From Trissonchulus latispiculum (taxonomy: Eukaryota; Nematoda; Enoplea; Enoplida; Ironidae), in contig JASAND010021304.1 in assembly GCA_030248195.1 (NCBI GenBank), positions 62,001 through 126,000 on the forward strand: DNA of 64,000 nucleotides. Reading direction: 5' to 3'. Made by a program: the position numbers and the translations under genes. Numbering within the stretch: the first letter of the stretch is position 1; each line of letters starts with the position of its first letter. Shown here piece by piece: positions 53,901-63,186 of this stretch. The notes beneath the pieces are model-generated. The model was not told the origin of the DNA. It ran no database searches and saw only the letters and a list, made by a program, of their open reading frames with translations.

Positions 53901-56900
53901 AGCACGATTTTTCAGCAGTCCGAAGACTCTCTGCTTGAATGGATGGGGAATCCGGTAGGTTTAGGTACAGTTGTTTATAGTTTGTTCATTATTACTTCAC
54001 CGTTACAGTTAATTTTAATTAATGTTAATTCTTAGCAACGTCCTCGCAACGTTTTTTGAAGTTGATCTTTCAGTTTTGGAATTTTTGTAACTTTCTTTAA
54101 TTTACAAATCCTGATGTTATTAGCAGCAGTGCTTTAAGTACAAATATGTACATGTGTTTTAAAATCCTACAAATATATATGTAATTTGTTTTAGAATTTC
54201 ACAGCTGAAGTCTTCCATATGCCACTGTTTTGTGCCCGTCTGATTCCTGGCCTTTACCTCGTTCCTCCGGCTCTGTCCCTTTCAGGTTCTTTGAGTTTGG
54301 TGAGTCTGCTTTTCGTGGGTGCGTCTGTCGGCCTTATGGAATTAAAACAAGGTTATACACAACTCTATGAAATAAGTGCCTGTTTGTGGCGCAGTACCCC
54401 AAAATTTTTTGCGTAATTTTGAAAAAACACACATTTCTGGCATTTTTAGGGTTTTGAAACTGGGGGGGGGGGCTAGGGAGGGGGAAGTGGGGGGGCTTCC
54501 GAAAAGTGGGGGGCGAGCCAAAGGTAAAATATACCTAAATGTTTAGTGACAAATTAGCATTTTTAAGGTTAAAACGCAAAAAGTTTGTTTTTAAGCTTAA
54601 AATGAGATTATAAGTCCATAAATTAGCTAAAAATTGAGAAAAGTTTTTGAAAATTTGAACTAAAAACCTAATTTTTTGTCACTTTTGGGCGACCCCCAAA
54701 AAAGTGGGTGGCGGCTCCGAAAAGTGGAGGGTTGAGCCGAAAAGTGGGGGAAATTTAGTATTACCTTACAGTGAAATTTCATTTAACAGAAAACCCTGGT
54801 TTAATCGCAACTAATTTGAATATTTTAAAATATATGTATATATATAGTTTGGAATACTTTTGAAACATGCAAATTATAAATATTCCAAGAACCAAATCAA
54901 AATATAATTATTCCAAGGAGTCGAGATCAACCCAAGGTTTTCTGACAAATGAAATTTCAATGTAAGGTAATACTAAATTTCAATAGCGGTTAAATGAGCC
55001 TTCTTGGCTATTAGAAAAATGGCTGAACGACAGTCGCCCTTTAGATTTTTCCAGCAACCTTGCAACCTCTTAAACCATTTGTATTTTTAGAAAAACTTGA
55101 ACGATGTTCGTGCGCTACCGTCCGGGGCCGTGTCGAGCCTTCTTGCCCTGGTGACCTGCTTTAACCAGTTGCTGGCTTCACTTCGTGTCAAGGATTCCTG
55201 CTATGCGGTTGGTCCGCTGAGCGAGCTGCTGGGAGCTGAACTGGCTCGATTGCCAGCTGCTCAGGCTCGTCGTTCAGTATGTATGCTGTCTTCTAAATAG
55301 GTACAGGGGGTTCGGACCCACTTTTTCGGAAAATGTTTTAAATTTATAGCTGTGTTTGGCTCGAATTAGGCCAGTTTTGGAGCAAAATTAGGTCCGGACC
55401 CCCCCCCCCCTTTCGAGTTGGATCCCCTCCTTTTCAAAATTTTAGATACGACCCTGGCTACAATAATTGGATGGAACTTTAAGTGTTGCTGTCGTTAATT
55501 GGAGACAGCGCAATTTGGTCGGCTTTCATCTTTAATTATTTCTCTTTGGTCCTATGTCCTTAAAGGTTTAAATGGTTGGTTAAACGGATTAAAAATCAGC
55601 CGGATTAAATTGTAGCAGATGTATCTTTAATACTGGATTAAACGGATTAAAATTAAGTCGTTTCATCTGACCATTTTTAATCCGCCGATTAGAGTTAGTT
55701 TTAATCCGTTTAATAATCCATGAAAGAAACAGCTATTAAAAATGTTAATCCGCCAACTTTTAAGCCGTTTAATCCACGTAGTCGCTCGCAAGAGGATTAA
55801 AAACTAAAGTCTGACCAAAAAATGTAGAAAGTGAAATTGTTTTCTTTCTCTCTTTTGTCCGAAGCTGTTAGCCCTGATTATTTTCCAATTTCTGATTCTT
55901 TTCCACTCTATTCTTCTTCTATTGTTTTAGCAATGCTCAGATACGGCCAGTGTCATCTTTATTGACCGCTTGTGTGATCTGCGCTTTCCCCTTGGCTCTG
56001 ACGCACAGGACTGCGCCGGAGACGCTCTGCTAATGAATTTGCCGCCGCTGCCGGGACACAGAAATGATCGTGAAATTTCTCCTTTTTTAGAGTGAGTGCG
56101 TACGTGATACATTTGTAATATATAACTGAAAGAATGAAACAAAGACGTGTTTTCCTCCAAATCATTCAATGCATTCATAACGGGTAGGAGACGACAGTTT
56201 ATGTCATATTCCGATTAAACCAGCTTTGGTCAAAACCACGCCCTAATTTTTAGTATAGTTTCAAAGTGTTGATAGCCAAAAATTTCTAGCCATGTCTCTC
56301 CATCCAGTTTCTCAACCAGTCGTAACTGGTTCAAAAATGAAAAATAGTTTTTTCGCTTGACTGGGCAACAATTTTGTTGAACTGAAAGCGTGTCAACATT
56401 GGCTTTAATCTTAGTTTTGTGGAGGTAGTTTCATTAATATTACACTGTGCTTTAGTTCGTATCGGAAAACGCCTAGATTCTTTCCACCCTATTCACTCTT
56501 TCATGGACATGATGAAAAGGCAACGCAGCTGTTGAGTGGCATGCTAACTGCCAGAATTCAGGTGCGTAAATGTAAGCATTTCGTTTTGGTGAAGATTTAC
56601 AATAAAATTCACAGCATAATGTTCAGTCTCATATATTGATTGTGATCTGATTTCTTCAATACAAAATTGAATTTTCTGTTCAACATTTTCTCAGCTTACG
56701 ACTAAATATTTCCTATACTTCTACGCCTCTACCATCTTCAAATTCTGTGAGTTTTTGTAAAAATACTCAATCTTTGACCTTTTCAGTTTCAGCTTTAGTA
56801 GTACATCAAATCACTTTTGTTAGTGAAACGGCAATTTATTTTGGCGTGTACTGTAGAACTAAGTATGGGTTCAAGGTCCACTTTATTACTTCTGCCTTGC

Positions 56901-59900
56901 TAAAAACTTCAGAAGTGAGTTATTGTCGTGTTTGAGTAATTTTTCTCCCATTCCTCTATTTTCAGGATGCCCTTTCGATGGTCAGAAAATGCGTAGGAGG
57001 CGACGATTTGAAAGAAGATACGGAGTGGAAATTTTCTGATTGGAATGAGGAAAATGAAAACTCTAACAGTGAATTTTCGTACGTAATTTTCCTGTCATTT
57101 CTTCTTTCTGTTTATGACTGAAGATACGTAAAGTGGGGGGGGGTTGGATAGGTGGGTGGATGGAGAAATATAAATGACAGTTGTGGATAACAATGTACAT
57201 AACATTACATGTAGTAAAACAGGCTACTTTACTGCATTATCGGTGATGTTTCATTCCCTCATCGTTGACCTTTCCACTCCTACTTATTTATTTCGACTAC
57301 AGTAAACCCCCCCAGTACTCTCGTGTAGTTTTAGTGTAGTTTAAGCTGAAACCAATGCACCATGCGTACAGGTGCAAGCCATATTAAAGATTCAATTCTA
57401 TGAAAGTTTCATTTCTGGCAATACTGCGCAAAAATGTCACATTTCGCCTGTTTTTTGTGAAATGTGGCATTTTTGCGCAGTATCGCCAGAAATAATTGAC
57501 ACTTTGTGGTTTAGGTCGGAAATTTTTCTACAAACCTCATCCATGTCCAGTGGCGCACCCAGAGTTTTCTGACAGGGGGGGCGGCAACAATGTTTAAATT
57601 TTTCTAAAATTTATTTCTACACATGTTTTACGTGCTTTAAGAATAAGCATGTAGTAGTTGGTTCCATTGATTGAGGTAGTTAAATAGGATTAATCATTCT
57701 CAGAAATGCGAAAGCAGGGGGTCTGGGGGGCGCAGCCCCCCAGAAGTTGGGGAATTTTTTGTATTCTAGACCTGAAAACAATTTTTTCTGACCACTTTTT
57801 GTTGTTTCAAAGGATCAAAATTGTCTTCTGGCTGGCGCCCTGGTTTCACCGGATATTTTCACCGGATATATAAGGTATATATATATAACTCAAACTGATA
57901 AAACTCTAAACTAAGCTACGCAACGCTAGACTCTTTTTAAAAAGCTTCACCTGTTTGAAAAATTTTTCAAGCCATTTTGTGGTTAGCTGAAGCAAAATTT
58001 AACTGAGCTTTTGTGTGTGCATTTTAAATTGCATTTTGTAAAAAAAGCATTTATATCCGGGGTTTTTAATGGGTTTTTTGAAAATCGGACCTGCGTAAAT
58101 TTTGCGTAAAAATTTTTAAGAGTTTTTAAACATCGTTAAGAGCCTTAGCTTCATTTTACTTTGCATGCTCATCGAACTGCGGTGTCAAGGTATGAATAGC
58201 TGGCGAAAAATAGATACGCAGGGGTCCAGCCGCCCATAAGTCGAAGAAAATTTTAAATTTCGGAGTAAATTTGTTTTCAAAACTTTGAATTCCCTGCCTT
58301 GAGCAGTTTAACAGTTAAGTGAATAGTTTGTTAGAAATATGTTCCCTTGAACAGATATACGCATTTTAGTTTACCATGTCAAATCAAAATAGAAACAAGC
58401 AGCAACGCATAGTATGCATAGTAGTGATGTGCGCTGAGACATTTGCCCGCTCCGGAGCTCCGGCCGGAGCGGGCTGTCGGAGCACCGGAGCTCCGGAGCT
58501 CAGGAGCTCCGCGGAGCTCCGACTGTTAGTGAAGGCAAAATTGCAAAAATTTTGATTTAAGCTAAAAAGATGTTGTTTAGTCAATAAAAAGCATGCCTAC
58601 TCGCTGCGCTGTATATTATTATGATAAAATAAAAATAAAATAAAAGTTTTATCGTTTAACTGTTTATTTTCAGATGCTGATTTCTTTGCTACGTACAAAT
58701 TACATTTGTTCGCTGTAATTTTGATCTGAAATAAGTTCAGCTTCTGACAATATTTCACAGAATTTTTGGGTTAATTGATTGTGAATACTGCTGTGTTTAC
58801 ATACGTAAAAGCCCATGTTTGTTTACGCTGCAGTTTACTTTAATGTTTCACTTTTTCAAAGATTTGGCAAATTTAGATTAATATATTCCACATGAAATAC
58901 TCAATATTTCTTGCAGGAATTTCATCAAATGTATACCAAACTTTTCAAATTCATGCATAAAATATTGCAAATTTGACGGGTGTGGACCAGATTTCATTTA
59001 CCCACTACGTATTTAACTTATCATGAGGATGTATAATACATAAACTGAAATATATATATATATAAAATCTGAGCTAACAGAATTTTGATCTGAAAGATAG
59101 AAAAGAAAAAAGCAAAGAAAACAGCTGCAGTGTTTGAAAGTTTATATACATGGAATAGATTTAACGGAAATGTAATATAATATTTAATGGAACAATTAAT
59201 AACAAGTACGAAATTTAAAACGTTTTACGGAATGAATTCTTAAATGTATTATAGTTGTATATATATTTAATTTTTCTTTCATATATTTAGAACATGGACA
59301 AGTTTAAATTGTCTCCAGAGAAAAGAACCGTCTTGAGAAGCATATATAAGAACGCAGCCTTGGGAAAGTTGAAACATTTTTAAAAACAGGAGTACGACAG
59401 CGTAAAATTCAATACAGTCTTACGTGCTGTAAGGAGAAATCGTGGAGTTCAGAGAAAGATCATACTTTCAAATTTTTCTTAGCACCTTCAAAGCTTGCAA
59501 AAGACTGCTCCGGGTATCCGGAGCTCTGGAGCTCCGGAGCTCCGGAGCAGAAGCCCGCTCCGGAGCACCGAAAATCGGAGCTCCGCTCCTGAGCTCCGTC
59601 GGAGCGGAGCTCCGGCGCACATCACTAATGCATAGTACGCGCAGAAAGTATAGCAACTGCAGACGGAAGGATCAATGTAGAATCGAAGAGGTATGCGGGG
59701 GGTGCGGTAGGTGGCAGCCTTTCAGAAGAAGCCAGAGCCTAAACTACGGTAAATAGTCTCTGGAAATAAATTTAGAGCACTCTTGAAATTTCTACTATAT
59801 ACCGAATAATAATTGAAGACCACCACCCTACACCACCCCATATGCTATCCTCAAAACAACCAAAGAACGGTTAATTCGCGTCGCAGCCGCGAAAATATTT

Positions 59901-62900
59901 GTTTTTTCTGCTTTTTCTCCTTTCTGCTTCTTAATTTTTCTGACCATGGAAACCTGACAGCCGCCCCCCCCCCCCGCCCCCCCCCCTTGGGTGCGCCCCT
60001 GTCCATGTCATTTACGTACGATCAGATGTTTGCGATAGTTTTCTAACCCTTGTAGGACAAAATTTTTGGCCTCTTATTGCGGAAGCAATTTTCTGGGACA
60101 GTCCTTGGATAGGCAGTCCTCTTTCGTCTCATTTCAGTTAGAATTCAGCCCTGTGTGCTCTTTGTTGTAATGTTGTTTTTGCTGATTCTGTGTACTATTT
60201 TAGGAACCTAACCACTCGGGCGGCCCAGCTGCAAGTACTCTCTCCGTCTGAGCAGGTAGCTATGGCTCTGCTTCAGACGACCAGACTGGATCAGCCACAA
60301 TTTGGCAACAAGCCAAGTTATCGCTCTTTGTCGGATCAGGTTGCTGGATTTTCTCGCACCTCTGATGCTTTGAAACTGTTGAACAGTTTTGTGGAAAAGC
60401 ATAGGTATGTATTTCGTGCTGATAACTGAACTGATAAAACACGATGGCTGTTTGCGTATTAATGTATTGTCAGTGTTTTCCCTAAAAATGAAAGTACGTA
60501 GATATTTCAATAAACTTGAGTACTTTTGTTTGAGTTGGCTTTTGTTGACAGTCGGTTCCTACATTCACTAATGTCTGCCCTGTTTTGTGTAAATCTAATT
60601 GTAACAGTTTCTTATTTTACAGCCAGTAGTCGCATTAATACCAACGATATGACCTGTCATGCATCACTGATTTAATTTCTACCACTGATAATTTTCTTTC
60701 CTGTACGTAATAAACACAAGCATAATTTAGTCGCTGCCAGCAAACGTTCATTTTATTTTGTTCTTTAGGCTTTCTCTGACTCAGGAAATTTCCCTGTTGG
60801 CCTATTTGTATTCCATTGATCCGGAAGCTTCAATTCGTTGGAACAGCAATGACTATGCCCCTGCCTTCGTTAGTCGATTATGCGGTTATGCAGCTGACGG
60901 CTTATGCTCTAAGCATGATCGCAATATCGGTATGGACGTGCGTACGTAAATATGCAGAACTCGTTAAATCAAACAGAATAGTGTAGAGAGAGATCCTGTG
61001 TGAACGTAGTCAGGTACGGGGCATATCCAGGGGGTCCGGTTCCGCTTATCGTGCGTTTCAAGTATGTACCGTTAGAAGTAGTAACTTATGGCTGTGTAGT
61101 TGCTGGCACTTGTCTATAATTATGTAGCCTATTACTGTTTAAGATTGTAACAGGTGTTTTGTTACGTAATGTTTGCTGCATGGGGGCTCAAATTTATTCT
61201 GTTTTGCTGGCCTTGATTGATAAATGGCGTGCGTTTTTGTCATTTCAGCTTTGCCTGATAATTTGGACGAGTCTCTGGCTTGGTCACTGACCAACAGCCT
61301 ATTCGATCGTCTGAAACAGATGGCCCAGTTTCTGAGAATGTTGGTGGTTCGACCAAGGTAAATGTCAAATTTTAACTTGAGACTGGGTGTCATTGTGTTG
61401 TATTGCCGGCGCTCATTCCCTGATACACGGTCCTTCTATCATTAGAATCATGTCGAATGATGAATGCAACTGTCTAGAAGGAGGGGCACCGCTGTTCAAG
61501 GCAGATGCCATACACAATTTCAAGTTACCTTCCTACATAAGCGGTGCGAAGATTAGGATAGGAGTATGACAGGCGGCATAACTCTGTTCAAAAACGATGC
61601 TGTGGACGATAATGCCCCCCCCAGATCAGGCCCAGTACCTCCTGCCTCTCAATTGGACCCTACTTAAACACCGCCAAATTGGGCTGTTCTAGTCTAGTAT
61701 TGCTGTGTCAGAACTATAAGTGAAGAACGCTACGATACTATGAAATAGAAAAAACGCTATAAATTGCTAAGATCTTTTATTACATTGCAGTCTTAGTTAG
61801 TTAGTCTGTTGCGTATATAAAAAGTATCCCATCCCTTATCGCATCCACCTATCCCGAGGGAATTGGCCAAAGCTTTACGGCAGTGTGGGTTTGTAGTTCC
61901 ACGGACTGTTTTATTCTTTGGCTTTGTACAGCTAATTCACAGTACGCAGTCATCTTTCTTGTCATTGCCTTGTTCCAGGCCAGGCAGGTGTTATCTGGAG
62001 GTTTTGCTGGAACAGATTCTGCGCAACGAAGACGGCGATACCAGAGATTTGGTCTGCAAAACTGGTGGACTGACGGAAACATTGAAATCGGGCCTCGGGT
62101 CAGTGGTTTTGCTTTTTAAGCCCTCTGATATGCTTCTTCTAGTTTTACATTCGCAGGTTGACAATGTTTCCTGAGAACACAATATTTAATGCATTTTCAG
62201 GGGCACTGTCATGGGGATTTGGGGGAGGGCGCCTCCTTTGCCGTTTTTTTACTGCTTTTCTGCCTGACGAAAAATTGCCAAATTTTGGCGCGTTTATTCA
62301 TTTTATTTCTAGACGGTAGTGTTGTTAATTATGTTAAAAGAAATTAATGCCTTTAACAAGTGTAAAAAATTGTTTCGCCTGCTGCACTTATTTTGCCTGA
62401 AATCTTCCAAAATAATTGGTTGCATTTAAAATCTGGTTCCACAAAGTTAAGAGGTAACTGAAATTCCAAAAAATTTGGCGTGCCCCTGCAATTTGTTTTG
62501 AATCAGATCATCCTTATGCCCTTTCTAAATTCTACTCATTCTTGAAAGGGTCTTCTAAAGAGTCCTCGAAAATTATTCAATACCATTTTCACTGTTAACC
62601 TGTTGGTTGGTATTTGTCACATTACAATTCATTTTTATCTGAGGTAAATTGTTTATGGTTATATTGTGTTTTCTGTTGAAAGTTTTATTTTTTAGTATGC
62701 TGATGAATTTGGGAAAATCAGCTACCAGCATTCCTGGTAGTGCCAACCACATTTTCCTAGTCATTGTCGGCGGTATCTCGTTATCAGAATTTGAACGATG
62801 CCAAGCTGTGATTGATAAGCTGGCCGGTGGACGGCAGGTAGGTAGCAATTTTGTTGCATTCTATGAAAATGTGGGTATTTTCTGCGGGTTTGTTTATTGT

Positions 62901-63038
62901 TGATTAAACAGAAAATAAAGTAGTTGTTTTTACTGCTGGAAGAAATCAGTATAATTTTTGTTTCAGGTTCATTTATTCGCTACTGAATTGATGTCACTTC
63001 AGTCCATTCTGTCAATATTTCTGTCGATGAAAAGCTGA
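41772..63038 (+). CDS. SCFD2: Sec1 family domain-containing protein 2 (13 exons, 635 aa)
   Basis: Thirteen exons (listed separately) join without a phase break from ATG 41,772 to TGA 63,038. The product is a Sec1/Munc18 (SM) family protein. Diagnostic stretches shared with animal SCFD2 are VFKKALFIISSSL...SFEYCTV, LLEWMGNPNFTAEVFHMPL, VIFIDRLCDL (SM domain strand), PLPGHRNDREISPFL, and the C-terminal HIFLVIVGGISLSEF. The length is close to the vertebrate protein (about 680). SM proteins bind syntaxin-type SNAREs or tethers to guide membrane fusion. SCFD2 is little studied; a plant relative (MIP3) belongs to an ER-linked tethering complex. Intron 1 (11,751 bp) and intron 7 (3,125 bp) are swollen by transposons. 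All introns are GT-AG. The ATG has a strong context (GTGCCATGG). AATAAA follows at 63,090. No frame damage is seen. Confidence 0.93.
41945..43556 (+). mobile_element. Palindromic repeat complex, left arm: head, A-repeats, B-repeats
   Basis: Order: a terminal motif with the palindrome ...GGGGTCGCGGTAGCGACCCC-like core at about 41,960-41,990; a ~620-bp 'head' with tgcgcag words; a tandem of ~158-bp A-repeats (42,590-42,975); then about four 143-bp B-repeats (to 43,556). The same order occurs inverted at 45,960-47,590 and again direct at 50,690-52,243. Long inverted arms containing internal tandem arrays resemble Foldback/Galileo-type transposons. No transposase is visible. It begins within about 20 bp of the SCFD2 exon 1 donor. 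Confidence 0.75.
43557..44629. mobile_element. Inserted element with TAGCCATGGGG ends, TA target
   Basis: Starts TAGCCATGGGG and ends CCCCATGGCTA. It is flanked by TA on both sides and interrupts a B-repeat (gacgta | ... | taagcgatttt). The interior has gggtgggttttttccc-type blocks near both ends. There is no transposase ORF. TA duplication suggests a Tc1/mariner-like or similar non-autonomous element. Confidence 0.7.
44632..44905 (+). repeat. B-repeats, continuation of left arm
   Basis: Two further 143-bp units (tttttcaaaagtggtca..., gcatgctcaaagtgg..., gtgctgtggt) after the inserted element. Confidence 0.85.
44906..45165 (+). repeat. C-block (CTCATAT array), left copy
   Basis: Contains gcttgcttgctactgttgaaa, then spaced words such as catgtaaaatgctaatatgag and ttgtaaattaagaataagac. 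Its inverted partner is 45,562-45,790. Related blocks occur at 50,138, 52,244, 52,880 and 53,112. Confidence 0.75.
45166..45561. other. Loop of the palindromic complex
   Basis: About 400 bp between the inverted C-blocks. No gene or recognised repeat. Confidence 0.5.
45562..45790 (-). repeat. C-block, inverted copy
   Basis: Reverse complement of 44,906-45,165: ccaatatgagtctatttggcatg, cagactcatattagcatttt, tgactcatattcctttctttgctctttaggagc. Confidence 0.8.
45960..47595 (-). mobile_element. Palindromic repeat complex, right arm
   Basis: Mirror order of the left arm: B-repeats (about four, 45,960-46,535), A-repeats (46,545-46,970), then the head (46,975-47,595) with ctgcgcag words. The arm is interrupted by the LINE at about 47,600. 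The missing terminal motif (actcatattataggggtcgctacc) reappears at 50,077-50,100 on the far side of the LINE. Confidence 0.8.
48296..48763 (-). pseudogene. LINE reverse transcriptase core (155 codons)
   Basis: Carries FKSAFDS (motif A with catalytic Asp), GVRQGAPLSPLLF (motif B) and YADD (motif C). The FDSGDR in place of the usual FDSV-[HD]-R suggests decay. Confidence 0.85.
49015..50046 (-). pseudogene. LINE endonuclease domain (longest open part, 343 codons)
   Basis: Apurinic/apyrimidinic-type endonuclease of the LINE above. It nicks target DNA to prime reverse transcription. Catalytic Asp and Asn of GDFNA and the SDH motif are present. The open frame starts without ATG, consistent with 5' truncation. 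Confidence 0.85.
50077..50137. repeat. Terminal palindrome of the repeat complex
   Basis: ATTATAGGGGTCGC-tacc-GCGACCCCTATGAT is a near-perfect hairpin marking where the end of one arm meets the start of the next block. Confidence 0.75.
50138..50605 (+). repeat. C/D-block, first of a 465-bp direct duplication
   Basis: Almost identical to 52,304-52,762 (gaaaacaagaacaaaaagtgctcc... to gcgtaccgtattgagcatatgcac). Contains three ~54-bp subunits, each with a tacatatgagt/actcatatgta word. Confidence 0.9.
50606..50689. mobile_element. G-run element scrap with hAT-like end
   Basis: gcacccaggattttgaaaaggggg resembles the CAGTGGCGGATCCAGGATTTTG end at 41.3 kb. It is short and truncated. Confidence 0.4.
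50690..51710 (+). mobile_element. Third copy of the arm: head, one A-repeat, B-repeat
   Basis: Begins gcgacccctataataagagtg and repeats the ctgcgcag-rich head of 41,968. The head is 50,690-51,355, an A-repeat is 51,360-51,535, and B-repeats follow. Interrupted at 51,711. Confidence 0.8.
51711..52091. mobile_element. C/G-run element with 15-bp TIR and 5-bp TSD
   Basis: Starts CTGGGCTTATTCTAG and ends CTAGAATAAGCCCGG (one mismatch). It is flanked by GTGGT on both sides (51,706-51,710; 52,092-52,096) and splits a B-repeat. The core holds the hairpin CCGGCTTCGCCGG (about 51,878). This is the cleanest boundary for an element carrying that hairpin. Confidence 0.85.
52092..52243 (+). repeat. B-repeat, resumption of third copy
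   Basis: One 143-bp unit after the inserted element, ending agagtgctgtgg and joining gcttgcttgctactg of the C-block, as at 44,905. Confidence 0.85.
52244..52762 (+). repeat. C/D-block, second copy of the direct duplication
   Basis: See 50,138-50,605. Here it is preceded by the complete gcttgcttgctactgttgaaag entry sequence. Confidence 0.9.
52880..53075 (-). repeat. C-block, inverted, copy 1 of a tandem pair
   Basis: Reverse complement of the C-block at 52,304-52,500 (acgccaatatgagcctcgttgtagg... to gaaggagcactttttgttcttg). It can form a long stem with it. Confidence 0.9.
53112..53312 (-). repeat. C-block, inverted, copy 2
   Basis: Near-identical to 52,880-53,075, so the inverted block is tandemly duplicated with about 235-bp spacing. 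Followed by a short (TA)n. Confidence 0.9.
53313..53690 (+). other. End of SCFD2 intron 1
   Basis: Contains repeated ttcgcgaaat/cgcgaagtt words on both strands (53,430-53,630) that can form small hairpins, then a (TACA)n-like stretch before the exon 2 acceptor. A possible extra short exon after ttcattccag (53,355) was considered and not accepted. Confidence 0.4.
53691..53954 (+). CDS. SCFD2: SCFD2 exon 2 (residues 57-144)
   Basis: Acceptor ttagtttag, donor gtaggt. Encodes KKALFIISSSLREG and a Ser-rich linker, ending LLEWMGNP. Both ends are phase 0. Confidence 0.88.
54195..54299 (+). CDS. SCFD2: SCFD2 exon 3 (residues 145-179)
   Basis: Acceptor ttgttttag, donor gtgagt. Encodes NFTAEVFHMPLFCARLIPG. 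The join WMGNP-NFTAEVFH matches SCFD2 directly. Confidence 0.9.
54440..54745. mobile_element. G/C-run element family G1, in SCFD2 intron 3
   Basis: Inverted copy of 945-1,303 (shares ttttagggttttgaaa, ggcgagccaaaggtaaaatat, tataagtccataaattagct). Non-coding. Confidence 0.75.
55091..55276 (+). CDS. SCFD2: SCFD2 exon 4 (residues 180-241)
   Basis: Acceptor tatttttag, donor gtatgt. Encodes a helical segment with CYAVGPLSELLGAELARL. Confidence 0.9.
55560..55800. repeat. Degenerate GGATTAAA array, both orientations
   Basis: About a dozen ggattaaa / tttaatcc words in SCFD2 intron 4, forward on the left and inverted on the right. It recalls the gttaaac-rich MITE at 15.5 kb. Probably a small palindromic element. 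Confidence 0.55.
55803..55822 (+). mobile_element. Terminal fragment of the 33.2-kb foldback element
   Basis: actaaagtctgaccaaaaaa is identical to the outer end of the 1.59-kb palindrome, showing that this element family is dispersed. Confidence 0.6.
55931..56091 (+). CDS. SCFD2: SCFD2 exon 5 (residues 242-295)
   Basis: Acceptor attgttttag, donor gtgagt, leaving two bases of a codon. Encodes the SM-family strand SVIFIDRLCDLRFPLG and the conserved PPLPGHRND. Confidence 0.92.
56456..56561 (+). CDS. SCFD2: SCFD2 exon 6 (residues 295-330)
   Basis: Acceptor tgtgctttag, donor gtgcgt. Completes the split codon and encodes FHGHDEKATQLLSGML, ending in phase 0. Confidence 0.88.
56966..57078 (+). CDS. 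SCFD2: SCFD2 exon 7 (residues 331-368)
   Basis: Acceptor tctattttcag, donor gtacgt. Encodes DALSMVRKCVGG and an acidic, Asn/Glu-rich stretch. Followed by the 3.1-kb intron that holds the nested hAT elements. Confidence 0.85.
57548..60001. mobile_element. Non-autonomous hAT-type element with exact 8-bp TSD (outer)
   Basis: Ends CAGTGGCGCACCCAGAG and CCTTGGGTGCGCCCCTG form the inverted repeat. TCCATGTC is duplicated exactly at 57,540-57,547 and 60,002-60,009. These are hAT superfamily hallmarks. G/C runs sit just inside both ends. About 1.25 kb is its own sequence and the rest is a nested insertion. No transposase could be recognised. It lies in SCFD2 intron 7. Confidence 0.92.
58422..59627. 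mobile_element. hAT-type element nested in the outer element
   Basis: Ends TAGTGATGTGCGC and GCGCACATCACTA are perfect inverted repeats. ATGCATAG is duplicated exactly at 58,414-58,421 and 59,628-59,635. Near each end is a dense ggagctccgg array (58,455-58,520; 59,515-59,615), complementary between ends. The interior is A+T-rich without a recognisable transposase, so it is non-autonomous. Confidence 0.93.
60204..60404 (+). CDS. SCFD2: SCFD2 exon 8 (residues 368-435)
   Basis: Acceptor tactattttag, donor gtatgt. Encodes NLTTRAAQLQVLSPSEQVAMAL and a Q/D-rich helix region. Confidence 0.9.
60769..60929 (+). CDS. SCFD2: SCFD2 exon 9 (residues 435-489)
   Basis: Acceptor tgttctttag, donor gtatgg. 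Encodes LSLTQEISLLAYLYSIDPE, corresponding to the 'LLILLVYIYS' helix of SCFD2. Ends after one base of a codon. Confidence 0.88.
61249..61357 (+). CDS. SCFD2: SCFD2 exon 10 (residues 489-525)
   Basis: Acceptor gtcatttcag, donor gtaaat. Encodes DESLAWSLTNSLFDRLKQM. The one-plus-two base junction with exon 9 restores GCT (Ala). Confidence 0.88.
61979..62098 (+). CDS. SCFD2: SCFD2 exon 11 (residues 525-565)
   Basis: Acceptor ttgttccag, donor gtcagt. Encodes YLEVLLEQILRNED and LVCKTGGLTETLKSGLG, the 'PLLKQVVEEI...GLTDLLKTG' region of SCFD2. Confidence 0.9.
62696..62837 (+). CDS. SCFD2: SCFD2 exon 12 (residues 565-612)
   Basis: Acceptor tattttttag, donor gtaggt. Encodes HIFLVIVGGISLSEF, the most conserved SM C-terminal motif of this subfamily. 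Confidence 0.93.
62967..63038 (+). CDS. SCFD2: SCFD2 exon 13 (residues 613-635 and stop)
   Basis: Acceptor tttgtttcag. Encodes VHLFATELMSLQSILSIFL and ends TGA, matching the short 'VIVLSTRLL' tail pattern. Confidence 0.88.
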   Translation, partial: VHLFATELMSLQSILSIFLSMKS

Positions 63039-63186
63039 CATGAACATTAGTTGTTTACTATTTAATAATAGTTAAATTATTTCGAAATGAATAAATAAAT
63101 CTATGTTGTAATTGGGTGTGTAGTTGGTTAAGTTCATGTCATGTTCCTCGGATGGCAATCGACCATAAACGTTGCTGATGTAGACA
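63039..63186. other. SCFD2 3' UTR and spacer
   Basis: Holds the poly(A) signals at 63,090 and then a short intergenic stretch between convergent candidate transcripts. Confidence 0.5.
63090..63095 (+). terminator. SCFD2: Poly(A) signal of SCFD2
   Basis: AATAAA 52 bp after the stop codon, directly followed by a second overlapping AATAAA. Confidence 0.75.
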
